DNA of 64,000 nucleotides from Amycolatopsis taiwanensis DSM 45107 (GCF_000519205.1 NZ_JAFB01000013.1:205717-269716), one strand, 5' to 3'; numbered from the stretch's first letter, positions 8,600 to 17,379 are shown. Made by a program: numbers and translations. The notes: generated by a model not told the origin, from the letters alone.

Positions 8600-10435
8600 A
8601 TGGGTGAGAAACGGCACGGTTCCGGCGAGGGAATGCTCGCACAGCGGACCTTCTTCACGGCACAGTCTTTTTTGGCGCCGGATGGCATGTATGCGCTGGC
8701 CAAGGTGGGTTCGGCGGTCCAGGAACGTGAGCGCGTAATCGTCGAACCGCACGCATTCGTCACCACGAACACGTATTTTGGGCGTTTTCCGGCCAGTTAC
8801 TGGCAGCGCTGGACCGAGATTGCTCAGGTCAACATCGAGGCCGTGGTCAGCGGATCCGGAAAACTGCTCATCGTCGCTACGGACAGTCTCGGCAACGACC
8901 GCGTGGTGGCCAGGGAAACCGTTTCCGGCGCCTCCGGGCAGACCCTGCGCTTCACCGCCGCCATCGACCGGTTCGTCGACGGCGGAGCGCTCTGGCTGGA
9001 CATCGAGACCGGCGAGCACCGGCTGACCGTCGAAGGCGTGCGCTGGCTGGTGAACGCGCCGCGCGAGCGCAGACCCGTCTCGGTGGTCATCTGCACGCAC
9101 AACCGCGCCGACTACTGCATCGACACGCTGGGTGAGCTGGCTGGGGACCCGGTGGCGCTGGCGCACGTGACGGCGGTGCATGTGACCGACCAGGGCGACG
9201 ACACGGTCGAGTCGCGGGAGAAGTTCGCCGAGATCAAGCAGGCGATCGGCGACAAGCTGCACTACCGCCGGCAGGCCAACCTCGGCGGCGCCGGCGGGTT
9301 CACCCGCGGCATGTACGAGGTCATCGAGGGTGACGGCGGCGAGCGGGCGCACGTGCTGCTGATGGACGATGACATCAAACTCGAGTCGGACACCGTCGTC
9401 CGGCTGAGCGCGCTCGCGAACTGCACCGTGGAGCCCACCATCGTCGGTGGCCAGAACCTGTGCGAGTTGCATCCCGGGCAGCTGTTCGTCGACTCCGACA
9501 TCGCCAACCTGCCGAAGCTGCGCGCCGGTATCGACCGCACCGAGGAGTCGCTGTCCGGCCAGAGCATGTTGGAGGAGAACCAGGACCGCCGGGTGGACGC
9601 CACCCACAACGCCTGGTGGTGCTGCCTCATCCCGGCCGAGGTCGTGGCCAGGATCGGGTACCCGCTGCCGATCTTCTTCCAGTGGGACGACGTCGAGTAC
9701 GGCCTGCGCGCGCGGGCGGCGGGGTTCTTCACGGTGACCCTGCCCGGCGCCGGGGTGTGGCACCAGGACCTGCACTGGAAGGGCTGGGACGACTGGGCCC
9801 GCTACTTCCACTACCGCAACGGGCTCATCACGGCCGCGCTGCGCGGTCAGCTCGACCCGAAGGCCATGACCGAGTTCCTCGCCTTCGATTTCGCCGAGAC
9901 GCTCGCCTCGATGCAGTACGGCATGGCGGCCACGATGATCAGGGCGATCGAGGACTTCATGCGCGGGCCCGAGGTGCTCGCCGACGGCGGGGCCGAGGTG
10001 GTGCCCGCGATCCGCAAGCTGCGCGCCGAGTACCCGGAGACGCACATCGTGCCGGCGGCCACCGCGGGTGTGCCGGCCGATCAGGTCCCGATCACCGTCC
10101 CGGCCGCGACCCCGTCCATGCCACGGCTGGTGCTCATCAAGCGGCTGCTCAACCAGTTCCGCAACAGCCCGGGCGGCGGCGCCGCGATCCGGGCCGGCAG
10201 CGAGCACTGGTGGCACGTGTCGCGGTTCCGGACCGCGATGATCACCGACCCGTCACAGACCGGCGTGCGGGTGCGCAAGCTGGACCGCGACCTGCTGCTC
10301 CGCCTGGGCAAGGAAGGCATGCGGCTGCTCTGGCGCCTGCGCCGGGAAGGCGATGATCTGGTGCGCCGCTGGCAGGCCGCGGAGGCACAGCTGACCAGCA
10401 AGGAGAACTGGGAAAGGCTGTTCGGCACCCGGTGA
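8600..10435 (+). CDS. glfT2: Galactofuranosyltransferase GlfT2
   Basis: A 611-residue bifunctional polymerising galactofuranosyltransferase that extends the galactan with alternating beta-1,5 and beta-1,6 linkages. Visible features are an N-terminal beta-sandwich-like region (1-150), the GT-A core starting VSVVICTHNRADYC, NLGGAGGFTRGM, the metal-binding triad D256-D257-D258, FFQWDDVEYG with D363/D364, and WHQDLHWKGWDDW with His near 388. A helical C-terminal region follows. The acidic triad falls at the residue numbers reported for the mycobacterial enzyme. Start ATG 8600 has a weak ribosome site. Two hairpins follow the stop. Confidence 0.93.
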   Translation: MGEKRHGSGEGMLAQRTFFTAQSFLAPDGMYALAKVGSAVQERERVIVEPHAFVTTNTYFGRFPASYWQRWTEIAQVNIEAVVSGSGKLLIVATDSLGNDRVVARETVSGASGQTLRFTAAIDRFVDGGALWLDIETGEHRLTVEGVRWLVNAPRERRPVSVVICTHNRADYCIDTLGELAGDPVALAHVTAVHVTDQGDDTVESREKFAEIKQAIGDKLHYRRQANLGGAGGFTRGMYEVIEGDGGERAHVLLMDDDIKLESDTVVRLSALANCTVEPTIVGGQNLCELHPGQLFVDSDIANLPKLRAGIDRTEESLSGQSMLEENQDRRVDATHNAWWCCLIPAEVVARIGYPLPIFFQWDDVEYGLRARAAGFFTVTLPGAGVWHQDLHWKGWDDWARYFHYRNGLITAALRGQLDPKAMTEFLAFDFAETLASMQYGMAATMIRAIEDFMRGPEVLADGGAEVVPAIRKLRAEYPETHIVPAATAGVPADQVPITVPAATPSMPRLVLIKRLLNQFRNSPGGGAAIRAGSEHWWHVSRFRTAMITDPSQTGVRVRKLDRDLLLRLGKEGMRLLWRLRREGDDLVRRWQAAEAQLTSKENWERLFGTR

Positions 10436-10445
10436 GTCCCCGGCC

Positions 10446-10468
10446 GGCCGTGGCGACTCGCCACGGCC
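10446..10468. terminator. Hairpin after glfT2
   Basis: GGCCGTGGCG and CGCCACGGCC form a perfect 10-bp stem with a 3-nt loop just past the glfT2 stop. There is no U-tract, as is common in high-GC actinobacteria. Confidence 0.6.
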
Positions 10469-10532
10469 GTCGCCGCAATGCCAGAGGATCCCTGCCTGGA
10501 TGGTCGGGTAGTGCCGGGTAACCGGGAGGAAC

Positions 10533-10553
10533 CGCCTGCCCCTTGGGCAGGCG
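10533..10553. terminator. Hairpin between convergent glfT2 and bpa
   Basis: CGCCTGCCC and GGGCAGGCG pair perfectly around a CTT loop, immediately beyond the bpa stop. It probably serves bpa on the minus strand. Confidence 0.6.
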
Positions 10554-10559
10554 AGGAGG

Positions 10560-11114
10560 TCAGAGGTACTGCCCGGTGCCGCTGATGCCCGGACCGTGGT
10601 GCTCCCCAGGCTGCCCCGCCGAGGTGCCCGGCGGCAGCCCGCGGCGCATCTGCTCCAGCTGGACCCGGGCGGCCATCTGCTGGGCGAACAGCGCGGTCTG
10701 GATCCCGTGGAAGAGGCCTTCCAGCCAGCCGACGAGCTGGGCCTGCGCGATCCGCAGCTCCGCGTCGGAAGGCGTGGAGTCGACGGTGAACGGCCGGACC
10801 AGGCGCTCCAGTTCGTCCTGGAGCTCGGGCGCCAGCGCCTTCTCCAGTTCCCTGACCGAGGTCTGGTGGATCTCGCGCAGCCGCTGGCGGCTGGCGTCGT
10901 CCAGCGGTGCGGCGCGAACCTCCTCGAGCAACTGCTTGATCATCGTGCCGATCCGCATGACCTTCGCCGGCTCCTCGACGAGGTCGCCGACCGACGACTC
11001 CTCCTCGCTTGGCGCGATGCGCGCGGTGCCCAGGGGGGATCCATCCGGGCCGACCACCATCACGTGCTTGGCCTGCTCGTCGGTATTGGCGCTCGTGTTG
11101 TTGGGCTCGGTCAT
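10560..11114 (-). CDS. bpa: Bacterial proteasome activator Bpa (PafE)
   Basis: A 184-residue protein starting MTEPNNTSANTDEQAKHVMV. A disordered N-terminus is followed by a long helical bundle (about residues 45-150) and a flexible tail ending in GQYL, the C-terminal motif by which Bpa docks into 20S proteasome alpha-ring pockets and opens the gate without ATP. Matches the DUF2587 family (Rv3780). The much longer open frame upstream is a high-GC artefact; ATG 11114 gives the family length. It is beside the class-V homologue and the glf genes, as in M. tuberculosis. Confidence 0.92.
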   Translation of the reverse strand: MTEPNNTSANTDEQAKHVMVVGPDGSPLGTARIAPSEEESSVGDLVEEPAKVMRIGTMIKQLLEEVRAAPLDDASRQRLREIHQTSVRELEKALAPELQDELERLVRPFTVDSTPSDAELRIAQAQLVGWLEGLFHGIQTALFAQQMAARVQLEQMRRGLPPGTSAGQPGEHHGPGISGTGQYL

Positions 11115-11296
11115 GGCGACCAGCCTAGAGGGGGTCTGGGGGCTTGCCCGTAGCTGGGGGCGTGGGGCGGAGCCCCCGCAGGGCCGAGGTTCGCGCCCGG
11201 TCTGGGGCGTGAGGTGTGGCCCCCGCAGGGCAGGCCCGACGGCGCTGCTGGTAACCCCGAGCGCATCGCGAAACATCCGCTCCGTACCGTTGTCGC

Positions 11297-12496
11297 ATGG
11301 CGTTCGACGTCGCTCGAATCCGGGGGTTGTTTCCTGCGCTGGGGGACGGCTGGATCCACTTCGACGGCCCTGCCGGAATGCTGGTGCCCGAGCAGGTGGC
11401 CTCGGCCGTTTCGACGGCGATGCGCGCGCCGGTCTCCGGACCGGGCGGCGCGTTCCCGGCGTCCCAGAGAGCCGAGAGCATAGTGGCCGCCGCCCGGCGC
11501 GCGGTGGCCGACCTTGCCGGTGTCGACCCGGCGGGCGTGGTGCTCGGCCCGAGTGCCACCGTGCTGCTGCAACGGCTGGCCGACGCGATGGCCGAGCGCT
11601 GGACGTTGGGCGACGAGATCGTCGTGTCGCGGCTCGACGAGCAGGCGAACCTCGCGCCGTGGCAGCGCGCGGCCAAGCGGGTCGGCGCGGTGCTGCGCTG
11701 GGGCGAGATCGACATCGAGACCTGTGAGCTGCCGGCCTGGCAGTACGAGAACCTGGTGACGCCGCACACCAAGGTGGTCGCGGTGACCGCGGCGTCGGGA
11801 TCGGTCGGCACCCGGCCGGACGTGCCGACGATCGTCGAGTTCGCCAAGCGGGTCGGCGCGACCGTGGTGGTGGATGCCAGTTACGCGGCCCCCTTCGTGC
11901 CACTGGATCTGCGGGAACTCGGCGCGGACGTGATCGTCGTTTCGGCGCAGGCGTGGGGAGGACCGCCGGTCGGCGCGCTGGCGTTCCGGGATCCGGAGAT
12001 GCTGGAGCGGTTGCCCTCGGCATCGCTGGAACCGGGCGTGCGCGGGCCCGCCCGCCTGGAACTGGGGCCGCACGCCTACCCGTTGCTGGCCGGGCTCGTC
12101 GCGTCGATCGATTACCTGGCCGGTCTGGACGATGCGGCGACCGGTTCCCGGCGCGAGCGCCTGGTCACGTCCCTGGGCTCGGCGAAGTCCTACCACGCCG
12201 GGCTGATGGCGCAGCTGACCACCGATCTCCGTTCGCTGCGCCACGTCATGGTGATCGGCGACGCGATGCGGCGGATACCCGCGCTGGCCTTCACCCTGAC
12301 GCACAAGAAGGCGGCCGAAGTCGCGGAACACCTTGCCTCGCAAGGGCTTTGCGCGTTCGCCGACGAGGGCACCGCCGGGGTGTTCGCGGCACTGGGCGTC
12401 GGTGAGTTCGGCGGGGCGGTGCGCATCGGTCTCGCCCACTACTCGAACGTCTTCGAAGCCAACCAGCTGATCAGGGTCTTGGAAGAGATCCAGTAG
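11297..12496 (+). CDS. Class-V aminotransferase/cysteine desulfurase homologue lacking the PLP lysine
   Basis: A 399-residue fold-type I PLP-enzyme homologue (Rv3778c-like). The N-terminus HFDGPAGMLVPEQV and the pocket strand VVVDASYAAPFVPLDL are recognisable. Where cysteine desulfurases have Ser-x-His-Lys before the Gly-Pro turn, this protein reads VSAQAWGGP, with Ala at the lysine position. The usual Asp-Gly-Ala-Gln/His pocket is also changed. It therefore probably cannot form an internal aldimine and may have a binding or scaffold role. The gene is divergent from bpa and convergent with the quinone oxidoreductase. Confidence 0.8.
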   Translation: MAFDVARIRGLFPALGDGWIHFDGPAGMLVPEQVASAVSTAMRAPVSGPGGAFPASQRAESIVAAARRAVADLAGVDPAGVVLGPSATVLLQRLADAMAERWTLGDEIVVSRLDEQANLAPWQRAAKRVGAVLRWGEIDIETCELPAWQYENLVTPHTKVVAVTAASGSVGTRPDVPTIVEFAKRVGATVVVDASYAAPFVPLDLRELGADVIVVSAQAWGGPPVGALAFRDPEMLERLPSASLEPGVRGPARLELGPHAYPLLAGLVASIDYLAGLDDAATGSRRERLVTSLGSAKSYHAGLMAQLTTDLRSLRHVMVIGDAMRRIPALAFTLTHKKAAEVAEHLASQGLCAFADEGTAGVFAALGVGEFGGAVRIGLAHYSNVFEANQLIRVLEEIQ

Positions 12497-12511
12497 CCGC
12501 CGGCGCGTGCG

Positions 12512-13489
12512 TCAGGAGCCGACGGTCAGGAGGATCTTGCCGAAGACGCCGCCTTCCTCCATCGCGCGGTGGGCGTTGGACGCCTCCGCGAGCGGGACGA
12601 CCTGGCCGACCACCGGGCGCACCGAACCGTGGTCCACCAGCGGCCACAGGTGCTCGCGGACGTCTGCGACGATGCGCCCCTTGTCCGGCACGGGGCGGGC
12701 GCGCAGCGTGGTCGCGGCGATGCGGCCCCGCTTGCCGACCAGCTTGCCGATGTTCAGCTCGGCCTTGGTCCCGCCCTGCATGCCGATGATCGCCAGCCGC
12801 CCGCCGGTGGCCAGCGCGTCGATGTTTCGGTCCAAATAGGACGCACCCATGTTGTCCAGGATGACGTCCGCCCCACCGGTCTGGTTCTTCAGCTCGGCGA
12901 CGAAATCCTGTTCGCGGTAGTTGATCGTGATGTCCGCGCCGAGCTGGCGGCAGCGCTCCAGCCGATCGGCCGAGCCCGCGGTGACGGCGACCGTCGCGCC
13001 CAGCGCCTTGCCGACCTGGATGGCATGCGTACCGATGCCACCCGCCCCGCCGTGCACCAGGAACACCTCGCCCTCGTGCAGGCCGGCGTCCATGACCACG
13101 TTCGACCAGACCGTGCAGGCCACCTCGGGCAGCGCGGCGGAGCCGACCAGCCCGACCTCGCCGGGCACCGGCAGCAGCTGCACCGCGGGCACGACGACCT
13201 TCTCCGCGTAGCCGCCGCCGGCGAGCAACGCGCACACCTCGTCGCCGACCTGCCAGCCTTCGACGCCCTCGCCGAGCTCGGCGATCGTGCCCGAGCACTC
13301 CAGGCCGAGGATCTCGCTCGCCCCGCGCGGCGGCGGGTAGTGGCCCTGGCGTTGTAGCAGATCGGCCCGGTTCACCCCGCTGGCAGTGGTTTCCACGAGC
13401 ACCTCGCCCGGCCCCGGGCGAGGGTCGGGAACCTCACGCCATGCCAGTACTTCCGGGCCACCGGGCTGGTTGATCGTGATCGCATGCAT
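12512..13489 (-). CDS. NADPH:quinone oxidoreductase, zinc-free MDR family
   Basis: A 325-residue medium-chain dehydrogenase/reductase. It has the GroES-like N-terminal domain (SGVNRADLLQRQGHYPPP), the nucleotide-binding motif VHGGAGGIGTHAIQVGKALGA, and a C-terminal KILLTV strand. Catalytic zinc ligands are absent, so it belongs to the quinone oxidoreductase (QOR/PIG3) group that reduces quinones or enones with NADPH. It stands next to the Rv3778c-like gene as in the mycobacterial Rv3777-Rv3778c pair. The in vivo substrate is unknown. Confidence 0.88.
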   Translation of the reverse strand: MHAITINQPGGPEVLAWREVPDPRPGPGEVLVETTASGVNRADLLQRQGHYPPPRGASEILGLECSGTIAELGEGVEGWQVGDEVCALLAGGGYAEKVVVPAVQLLPVPGEVGLVGSAALPEVACTVWSNVVMDAGLHEGEVFLVHGGAGGIGTHAIQVGKALGATVAVTAGSADRLERCRQLGADITINYREQDFVAELKNQTGGADVILDNMGASYLDRNIDALATGGRLAIIGMQGGTKAELNIGKLVGKRGRIAATTLRARPVPDKGRIVADVREHLWPLVDHGSVRPVVGQVVPLAEASNAHRAMEEGGVFGKILLTVGS

Positions 13490-13524
13490 GGGCCGACTTT
13501 ACGGCGCTTGGCCGGAGGGTCATG

Positions 13525-13670
13525 CAAAGGTCCGTGTTCGTGCTTCGGCGAGTGGAAGACGCGCCGCCGAAGGCCTCGCGAACGCGGCTGCGGGCCGCTG
13601 GAGGAGGCTGGCCGAGTGTGCGAGGCCAGGTCACGGCCCGTAGACGCGTTCGTCGATCGCGCGTTTTGAA
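13525..13670. repeat. Dispersed ~147-bp repeat, copy A
   Basis: Starts CAAAGGTCCGTGTTCGTGC and ends GATCGCGCGTTTTGAA. The first 70 and last 40 bases are nearly identical to copies at 28395-28543 and (reversed) 37558-37702. The middle 40 bases vary. All copies are intergenic. Confidence 0.85.
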
Positions 13671-13694
13671 TAACACAGCCGCCTCTGGTTACCG

Positions 13695-14615
13695 TCACCC
13701 GAGGTTGCGGGCACCGAAGGTGTCGCAGCGTGCCGGATCGCCCGTCGAATAGCCCGTGGTGAACCACTTCTCGCGCTGCGCCGACGTGCCGTGCGTGAAC
13801 TGTGAGGTGTCCACCCGTCCGTTGCCGAGGTTGCGCTGGATGTAGTCGTCACCGATGCGGGAAGCGGTGTCCAGGGCGCGCTTGACGTCGTCGTTCGTCA
13901 CGTCGGTGATCAACGGTTTGCCCGAGGACGACGGTGTCGTGGTGGCGTGGTTTCCCCAAGCGCCGGCGTAGCAGTCGGCCTGCAGCTCCAGGCGCACCGA
14001 CCCGGAGGTCGGGCCGGATCCGCTGCCCACCCGGGAGGAGGTGCCGAGCAGGTTCTGCACGTGGTGGCCGTACTCGTGGGCGAGGACGTACGCCTCGGCG
14101 AACGCGCCGCCCTGCGCACCGAAGCGGGTACGCAGCTCGGAGAAGAACGACAGGTCGATGTAGACCTGAGAGTCGGCAGGGCAGTAGAACGGGCCGGTAT
14201 CGGAGGTGGCGCCGCCACAGCCGGTGCGCACATTGCCGTTGAAGAAGTTCGTGGTCGCCTTGCGGTAGGTCTTGCCGGACCGGGCGAACTGGTCGGTCCA
14301 GTAGTCCTGGATGGAGTTGATCATCGCGACCACCGCGCAGTCGTGGTTGCGGTTGGCGTCGGCTCCGGTGCGGCATTCCTGCGCGAGGGAGCTGTTGTTC
14401 ACCTGGTGGCCGGAGCCGAGCCCGGTCAGGCCCGAGCCGCTGCTGCTGGGGCTGACCCCGCCGAACTGGCTGAGCAGCAGGTAGATGACTACACCGACCA
14501 CCCCGAGGCCGCCACCTCCGAGCGCGACCCGCCCGCCGATCCCGCCACCGCCACCGCCGCCGCGGAGGTCGGACACCTCCGATGTGTCCAGCCCAGCGTC
14601 ATCGTCAAACCGCAC
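13695..14615 (-). CDS. Neutral zinc metallopeptidase (KPN_02809/YpfJ family)
   Basis: A 306-residue protein. After a short acidic start (RFDDDAGLDTSEVSDLRGGGG) come one transmembrane helix, then an extracytoplasmic domain with the zinc motif HEYGHHVQNLLG, an upstream AYVLA helix, and RLELQADCYAGAW supplying the downstream glutamate ligand. This is the pattern of the putative neutral zinc metallopeptidase family. I chose GTG 14615 because GAGGGG lies 7 bases upstream; the annotated frame could extend to 14675 but without homology. The physiological substrate is unknown. Confidence 0.88.
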   Translation of the reverse strand: MRFDDDAGLDTSEVSDLRGGGGGGGIGGRVALGGGGLGVVGVVIYLLLSQFGGVSPSSSGSGLTGLGSGHQVNNSSLAQECRTGADANRNHDCAVVAMINSIQDYWTDQFARSGKTYRKATTNFFNGNVRTGCGGATSDTGPFYCPADSQVYIDLSFFSELRTRFGAQGGAFAEAYVLAHEYGHHVQNLLGTSSRVGSGSGPTSGSVRLELQADCYAGAWGNHATTTPSSSGKPLITDVTNDDVKRALDTASRIGDDYIQRNLGNGRVDTSQFTHGTSAQREKWFTTGYSTGDPARCDTFGARNLG

Positions 14616-15043
14616 AACGATCCCCTCAGTGCAAGTCCCGCGGACACGAGCCTGGGTGCGGCCGGTTGGCCGCACCCAGGATTACCGAGGTTGTCATTGT
14701 AGTGGCGGTTGGCTGCCTCTCGGGCCGGTGACCTCACGCCACCGATGCGTTACGCACCGGACTTGTCACCGTGGTGCGCGAGAGGTTGTCGAGTGTAAGT
14801 AGTCGACACTCCTGGCTGCTCACAAGCCGCAGCCGGACTGCGCTTGCCGCACCCGGCCGTAGGGACACAGCCGACAGTCAACCGCGGGGTACCACTGCCA
14901 TTCAACCACCTGCCCTTTCCCCGGCGGGAACACCGCTTCGGCCCCCCGCCGATGACCCCAGCATGCGCCTTTCGCGCTGCACCCACAACCAATTCGTTAT
15001 CCCTCTTCTGGGGATATTCGCCCAGCGTGGATAGGGTGCGCAT
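14616..15043. other. Divergent intergenic region, metallopeptidase/MarR
   Basis: 428 bp without a convincing gene. It contains an inverted repeat TGTCGA-N10-TCGACA at 14787-14808, a possible regulator site about 235 bp upstream of the MarR gene, and AT-richer sequence near 14990-15030 that may be the marR promoter. Confidence 0.35.
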
Positions 15044-15508
15044 ATGCCCGGAGTGCGGTGGCTCAGTGAGTCGGAGATGCGCGCGTGGCGTCCCTACGTG
15101 GTTGCCTCGCTAAGGCTGCGTCAGCGTCTTCACCGGGAGCTGACCGAAGCGCACGACGTGTCGCTGACCGACTACGAAGTGTTGGTGTGCCTGGATCTCC
15201 AGGACGACAACCGGATGCGGATGTCCGACCTCGCCACCATGCTCGGCTCGACCAAGAGCCGGCTCTCGCACCAGGTGGGCCGGATGGAGTGCGAGGGCCT
15301 GCTGTGCCGCATCCCCGATCCCGAGGACAAGCGCGGCGTGATCGCCGAAATCACCCCCGCCGGCACCGAACTGCTCATCAAAGCCGCGCCGACCCACGTC
15401 GAAGGGGTGCGGGCCCACCTGATCAACCTGCTCTCCCCCGAGGAGCAGAAGGTGCTGGCGGTGGCCTTCTCCCGGGTCTTGGAGCATCTCAACGAGCTGG
15501 GCGAGTAG
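15044..15508 (+). CDS. MarR family transcriptional regulator
   Basis: A 154-residue winged-helix regulator. The domain core is present: LTDYEVLVCLDLQDDNRMRMSDLA (helix-turn-helix entry), STKSRLSHQVGRMECEGLL (recognition helix) and DPEDKRGVIAEITPAG (wing), with flanking dimerisation helices. Such proteins bind palindromes as dimers and release on ligand binding. The gene stands alone, between the metallopeptidase and a tRNA gene, so no target is apparent. Confidence 0.9.
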   Translation: MPGVRWLSESEMRAWRPYVVASLRLRQRLHRELTEAHDVSLTDYEVLVCLDLQDDNRMRMSDLATMLGSTKSRLSHQVGRMECEGLLCRIPDPEDKRGVIAEITPAGTELLIKAAPTHVEGVRAHLINLLSPEEQKVLAVAFSRVLEHLNELGE

Positions 15509-15522
15509 CCTGAGGGCCACTG

Positions 15523-15609
15523 GGAAGCGTGGCAGAGCGGCCGAATGCACTCGCCTTGAAAGCGAGCGTCGGGTCAAACCGACCGGGGGTTCAAATCCCT
15601 CCGCTTCCG
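15523..15609 (+). tRNA. tRNA-Ser (TGA anticodon)
   Basis: An 87-nt class II tRNA. The acceptor arms GGAAGCG and CGCTTCC pair, the anticodon stem CTCGC/GCGAG encloses CTTGAAA (anticodon TGA), a long variable arm is present, and GGTTCAAATCC forms the T arm. CCA is not encoded. Confidence 0.97.
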
Positions 15610-15726
15610 CGGCATGACCAAGGCATATGGGTCGATCTCGAGTAGTTGTCGGAACTGGCTCATACGCCCTGGTCTCATTTGCTGTCGGTTGGCGCGTCTT
15701 CCCCCTGGTCGCGTGCCACTTCTTCC

Positions 15727-16491
15727 CTAGCGGGCCCGCTTCGCAGCCACCCAGGTCTCGACGCCGTCCAGGAACCGGTCTACCCCGAAGCTGAGTGCAC
15801 CGGGCAGCGCTTCCCCGTCTCCCGAGGAGCCGTCCACGGCTTCGGCTTCGTAGACCGCGGCCAGTGCGGGGTAGTCGCGCGGGTTGATGAGTTCGACGAG
15901 CGCCTGCGCCACTTCGCTTTCGCTGCGGGGAACACCTTCCTCCGTCTTGTGCGCACTGGTCATGTCCGCGCTGATCTGCGCCACGCCGCGCACGACCGCC
16001 GTCAGGTGCAGGGCTGCCGCCCGCGCCTCGGCACCCACCAGGCCGGCCTTGAGTAGCGGCCGCAGCAGCTGGTCGAGCCACGCGAGTTGCCGCGGCCCGA
16101 TGGGTGCGTGATCCAGCGAAACGCGCAGCATCCAGGGGCGCTTCTGGAAACCGGCCCAGAGCGCGGCGACCCAATGCCGGACCGCGTGCCGGAAGTCGTC
16201 CGTGTCGTCGAGTTCCGGTGGCTTCCCGGCCGCGACGTCGGCCACGACCTCCAGCAGCAGGTCCTTGCTGGGGATGTGGTTGTAGATGGACATCGTCGAG
16301 TAGCCGAGCTCGGCGGCGATCCGATGCATCGACAGCGCTTCCAGCCCGTCGGCGTCCGCGATCCTGACCGCAGCCTGCGCGATCCGCTCGACGGTGAGCT
16401 GGGGCCGGGGACCGCGCCGGCCCTTGGCACGTCCTGACCACAGCAGCGTGAGGCTCCGCTGGAGGTCCGGCTCCTTGCTGTCGTTCGTCAC
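15727..16491 (-). CDS. TetR family regulator with TetR-C type ligand domain
   Basis: A 254-residue repressor. Residues about 32-80 form the DNA-binding domain (LTVERIAQAAVRIADADGL then LGYSTMSIYNHIPSKDLL). The long C-terminal domain resembles the tetracycline-repressor C-terminal family (RPWMLRVSLDHAPIGPRQLAWLDQ). It is divergent from the DUF2306 membrane protein across 58 bp that hold an 8-bp inverted repeat, so it most likely represses that gene and itself. The ligand is unknown. Confidence 0.9.
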   Translation of the reverse strand: MTNDSKEPDLQRSLTLLWSGRAKGRRGPRPQLTVERIAQAAVRIADADGLEALSMHRIAAELGYSTMSIYNHIPSKDLLLEVVADVAAGKPPELDDTDDFRHAVRHWVAALWAGFQKRPWMLRVSLDHAPIGPRQLAWLDQLLRPLLKAGLVGAEARAAALHLTAVVRGVAQISADMTSAHKTEEGVPRSESEVAQALVELINPRDYPALAAVYEAEAVDGSSGDGEALPGALSFGVDRFLDGVETWVAAKRAR

Positions 16492-16503
16492 CGTGCCATT
16501 CTA

Positions 16504-16549
16504 AAAACTATGTACGAGGTACGTAACCCTGTATGCTATATATAGTTTT
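16504..16549. promoter_or_regulatory. Candidate TetR operator and promoter
   Basis: AAAACTAT (16504-16511) and ATAGTTTT (16542-16549) are perfect inverted arms, with GTACGAGGTAC between them. The whole TetR/DUF2306 gap is unusually AT-rich. TATGCT at 16532-16537 could be a -10 box giving a 5' leader of only a few bases before ATG 16550. Confidence 0.55.
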
Positions 16550-17275
16550 ATGACCTCGACGACGAACCTGCCCCGCACGCCCACGCCCCGACGGGAGGAA
16601 ACCTGGTGGCGCCGGCCCTGGATGGCGCCGCTGGCGCTCGTGGTCGTGGCGTTCCTCGGTTTCTCCGTGCCGCCCTACCTGTCCTTCGACCCGTCCCAAT
16701 CCCGCCTGGCACCACCGCCCGGCAACGGCCTCTACTACCCATTGCTCGTCGCGCACGTCCTCTTCGGCACCATCGCCATGACGACGGCTTGCTTCCAGAT
16801 CTGGCCGGCGTTCCGCGCCAGACATCGGCGCGGGCACCGCATCACCGGCCGGATCTACGTCTTCGCCGGCGCCCTGCCCGCGGGCGTGCTCGGGTTGTAC
16901 ATCGGCTGGTATACCGCGGGAGGCCCATCGGTGCGCGTGGCCAACCTCGTGGGCTCGGCGCTCTGGCTCTTCGTCACGATCACGGGCCTGCGCATGGCAC
17001 AACAACGCCGCTACCGCGACCACCGCAAGTGGATGTCGCGCAGCTTCGCGCTCGCCATGTCGATCGTGCTGAGCCGGGTCATCAACGTGGTGGCCACCAT
17101 CGTGCTCATGCCACAGCTGGACACCACCTTCCAGGGCAGCAAGGAACTGATGACCTATAGCTCCGCGAGCATCGGAGTGTGGCTCAGTCCGTTTGCGCTG
17201 TGGGTGCTCGCCGACTGGCTGTTGGAACGCCCCAGACGCCCCAGGCGCCCAGCCGCTCAGGCCTCCGGTTCGTAG
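16550..17275 (+). CDS. DUF2306 family membrane protein
   Basis: A 241-residue integral membrane protein with about six to seven helices. Conserved His and Arg clusters (HVLFGTIAMTTACFQIWP, RHRRGHRITGRIYVF, HRKWMSRSFAL) are typical of DUF2306, a family of unknown function with possible heme or metal-binding histidines. There is no ribosome site before ATG 16550, which fits leaderless translation. It is probably regulated by the divergent TetR protein and ends in a strong terminator hairpin. Confidence 0.85.
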   Translation: MTSTTNLPRTPTPRREETWWRRPWMAPLALVVVAFLGFSVPPYLSFDPSQSRLAPPPGNGLYYPLLVAHVLFGTIAMTTACFQIWPAFRARHRRGHRITGRIYVFAGALPAGVLGLYIGWYTAGGPSVRVANLVGSALWLFVTITGLRMAQQRRYRDHRKWMSRSFALAMSIVLSRVINVVATIVLMPQLDTTFQGSKELMTYSSASIGVWLSPFALWVLADWLLERPRRPRRPAAQASGS

Positions 17276-17352
17276 TCCAGGTTCGGCCCGCAGCAACTTC
17301 TCCACCTCCGTGACCGACGTGCCGCGTCGCGGGGCGTAGTCCTTGAATCAGG

Positions 17353-17378
17353 GAGACGCCGGGGCATCCCGGCGTCTC
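17353..17378 (+). terminator. Rho-independent-like terminator after DUF2306 gene
   Basis: GAGACGCCGGG and CCCGGCGTCTC form a perfect 11-bp stem with a GCAT loop, followed by GTTTCT. It lies 78 bp past the stop. Confidence 0.75.
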
Positions 17379-17379
17379 G

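Noticed and set aside
8549..10216. 555-residue minus-strand frame opposite glfT2
   Set aside because: Composition atypical for protein and glfT2 motifs are unmistakable on the plus strand.
10560..12023. 487-residue version of Bpa
   Set aside because: The extra 300 residues overlap the class-V gene on the other strand and are Arg/Pro-rich; ATG 11114 gives the family length.
13525..13670. Repeat A as a gene
   Set aside because: The three copies do not share a conserved frame and have indels not in multiples of three.
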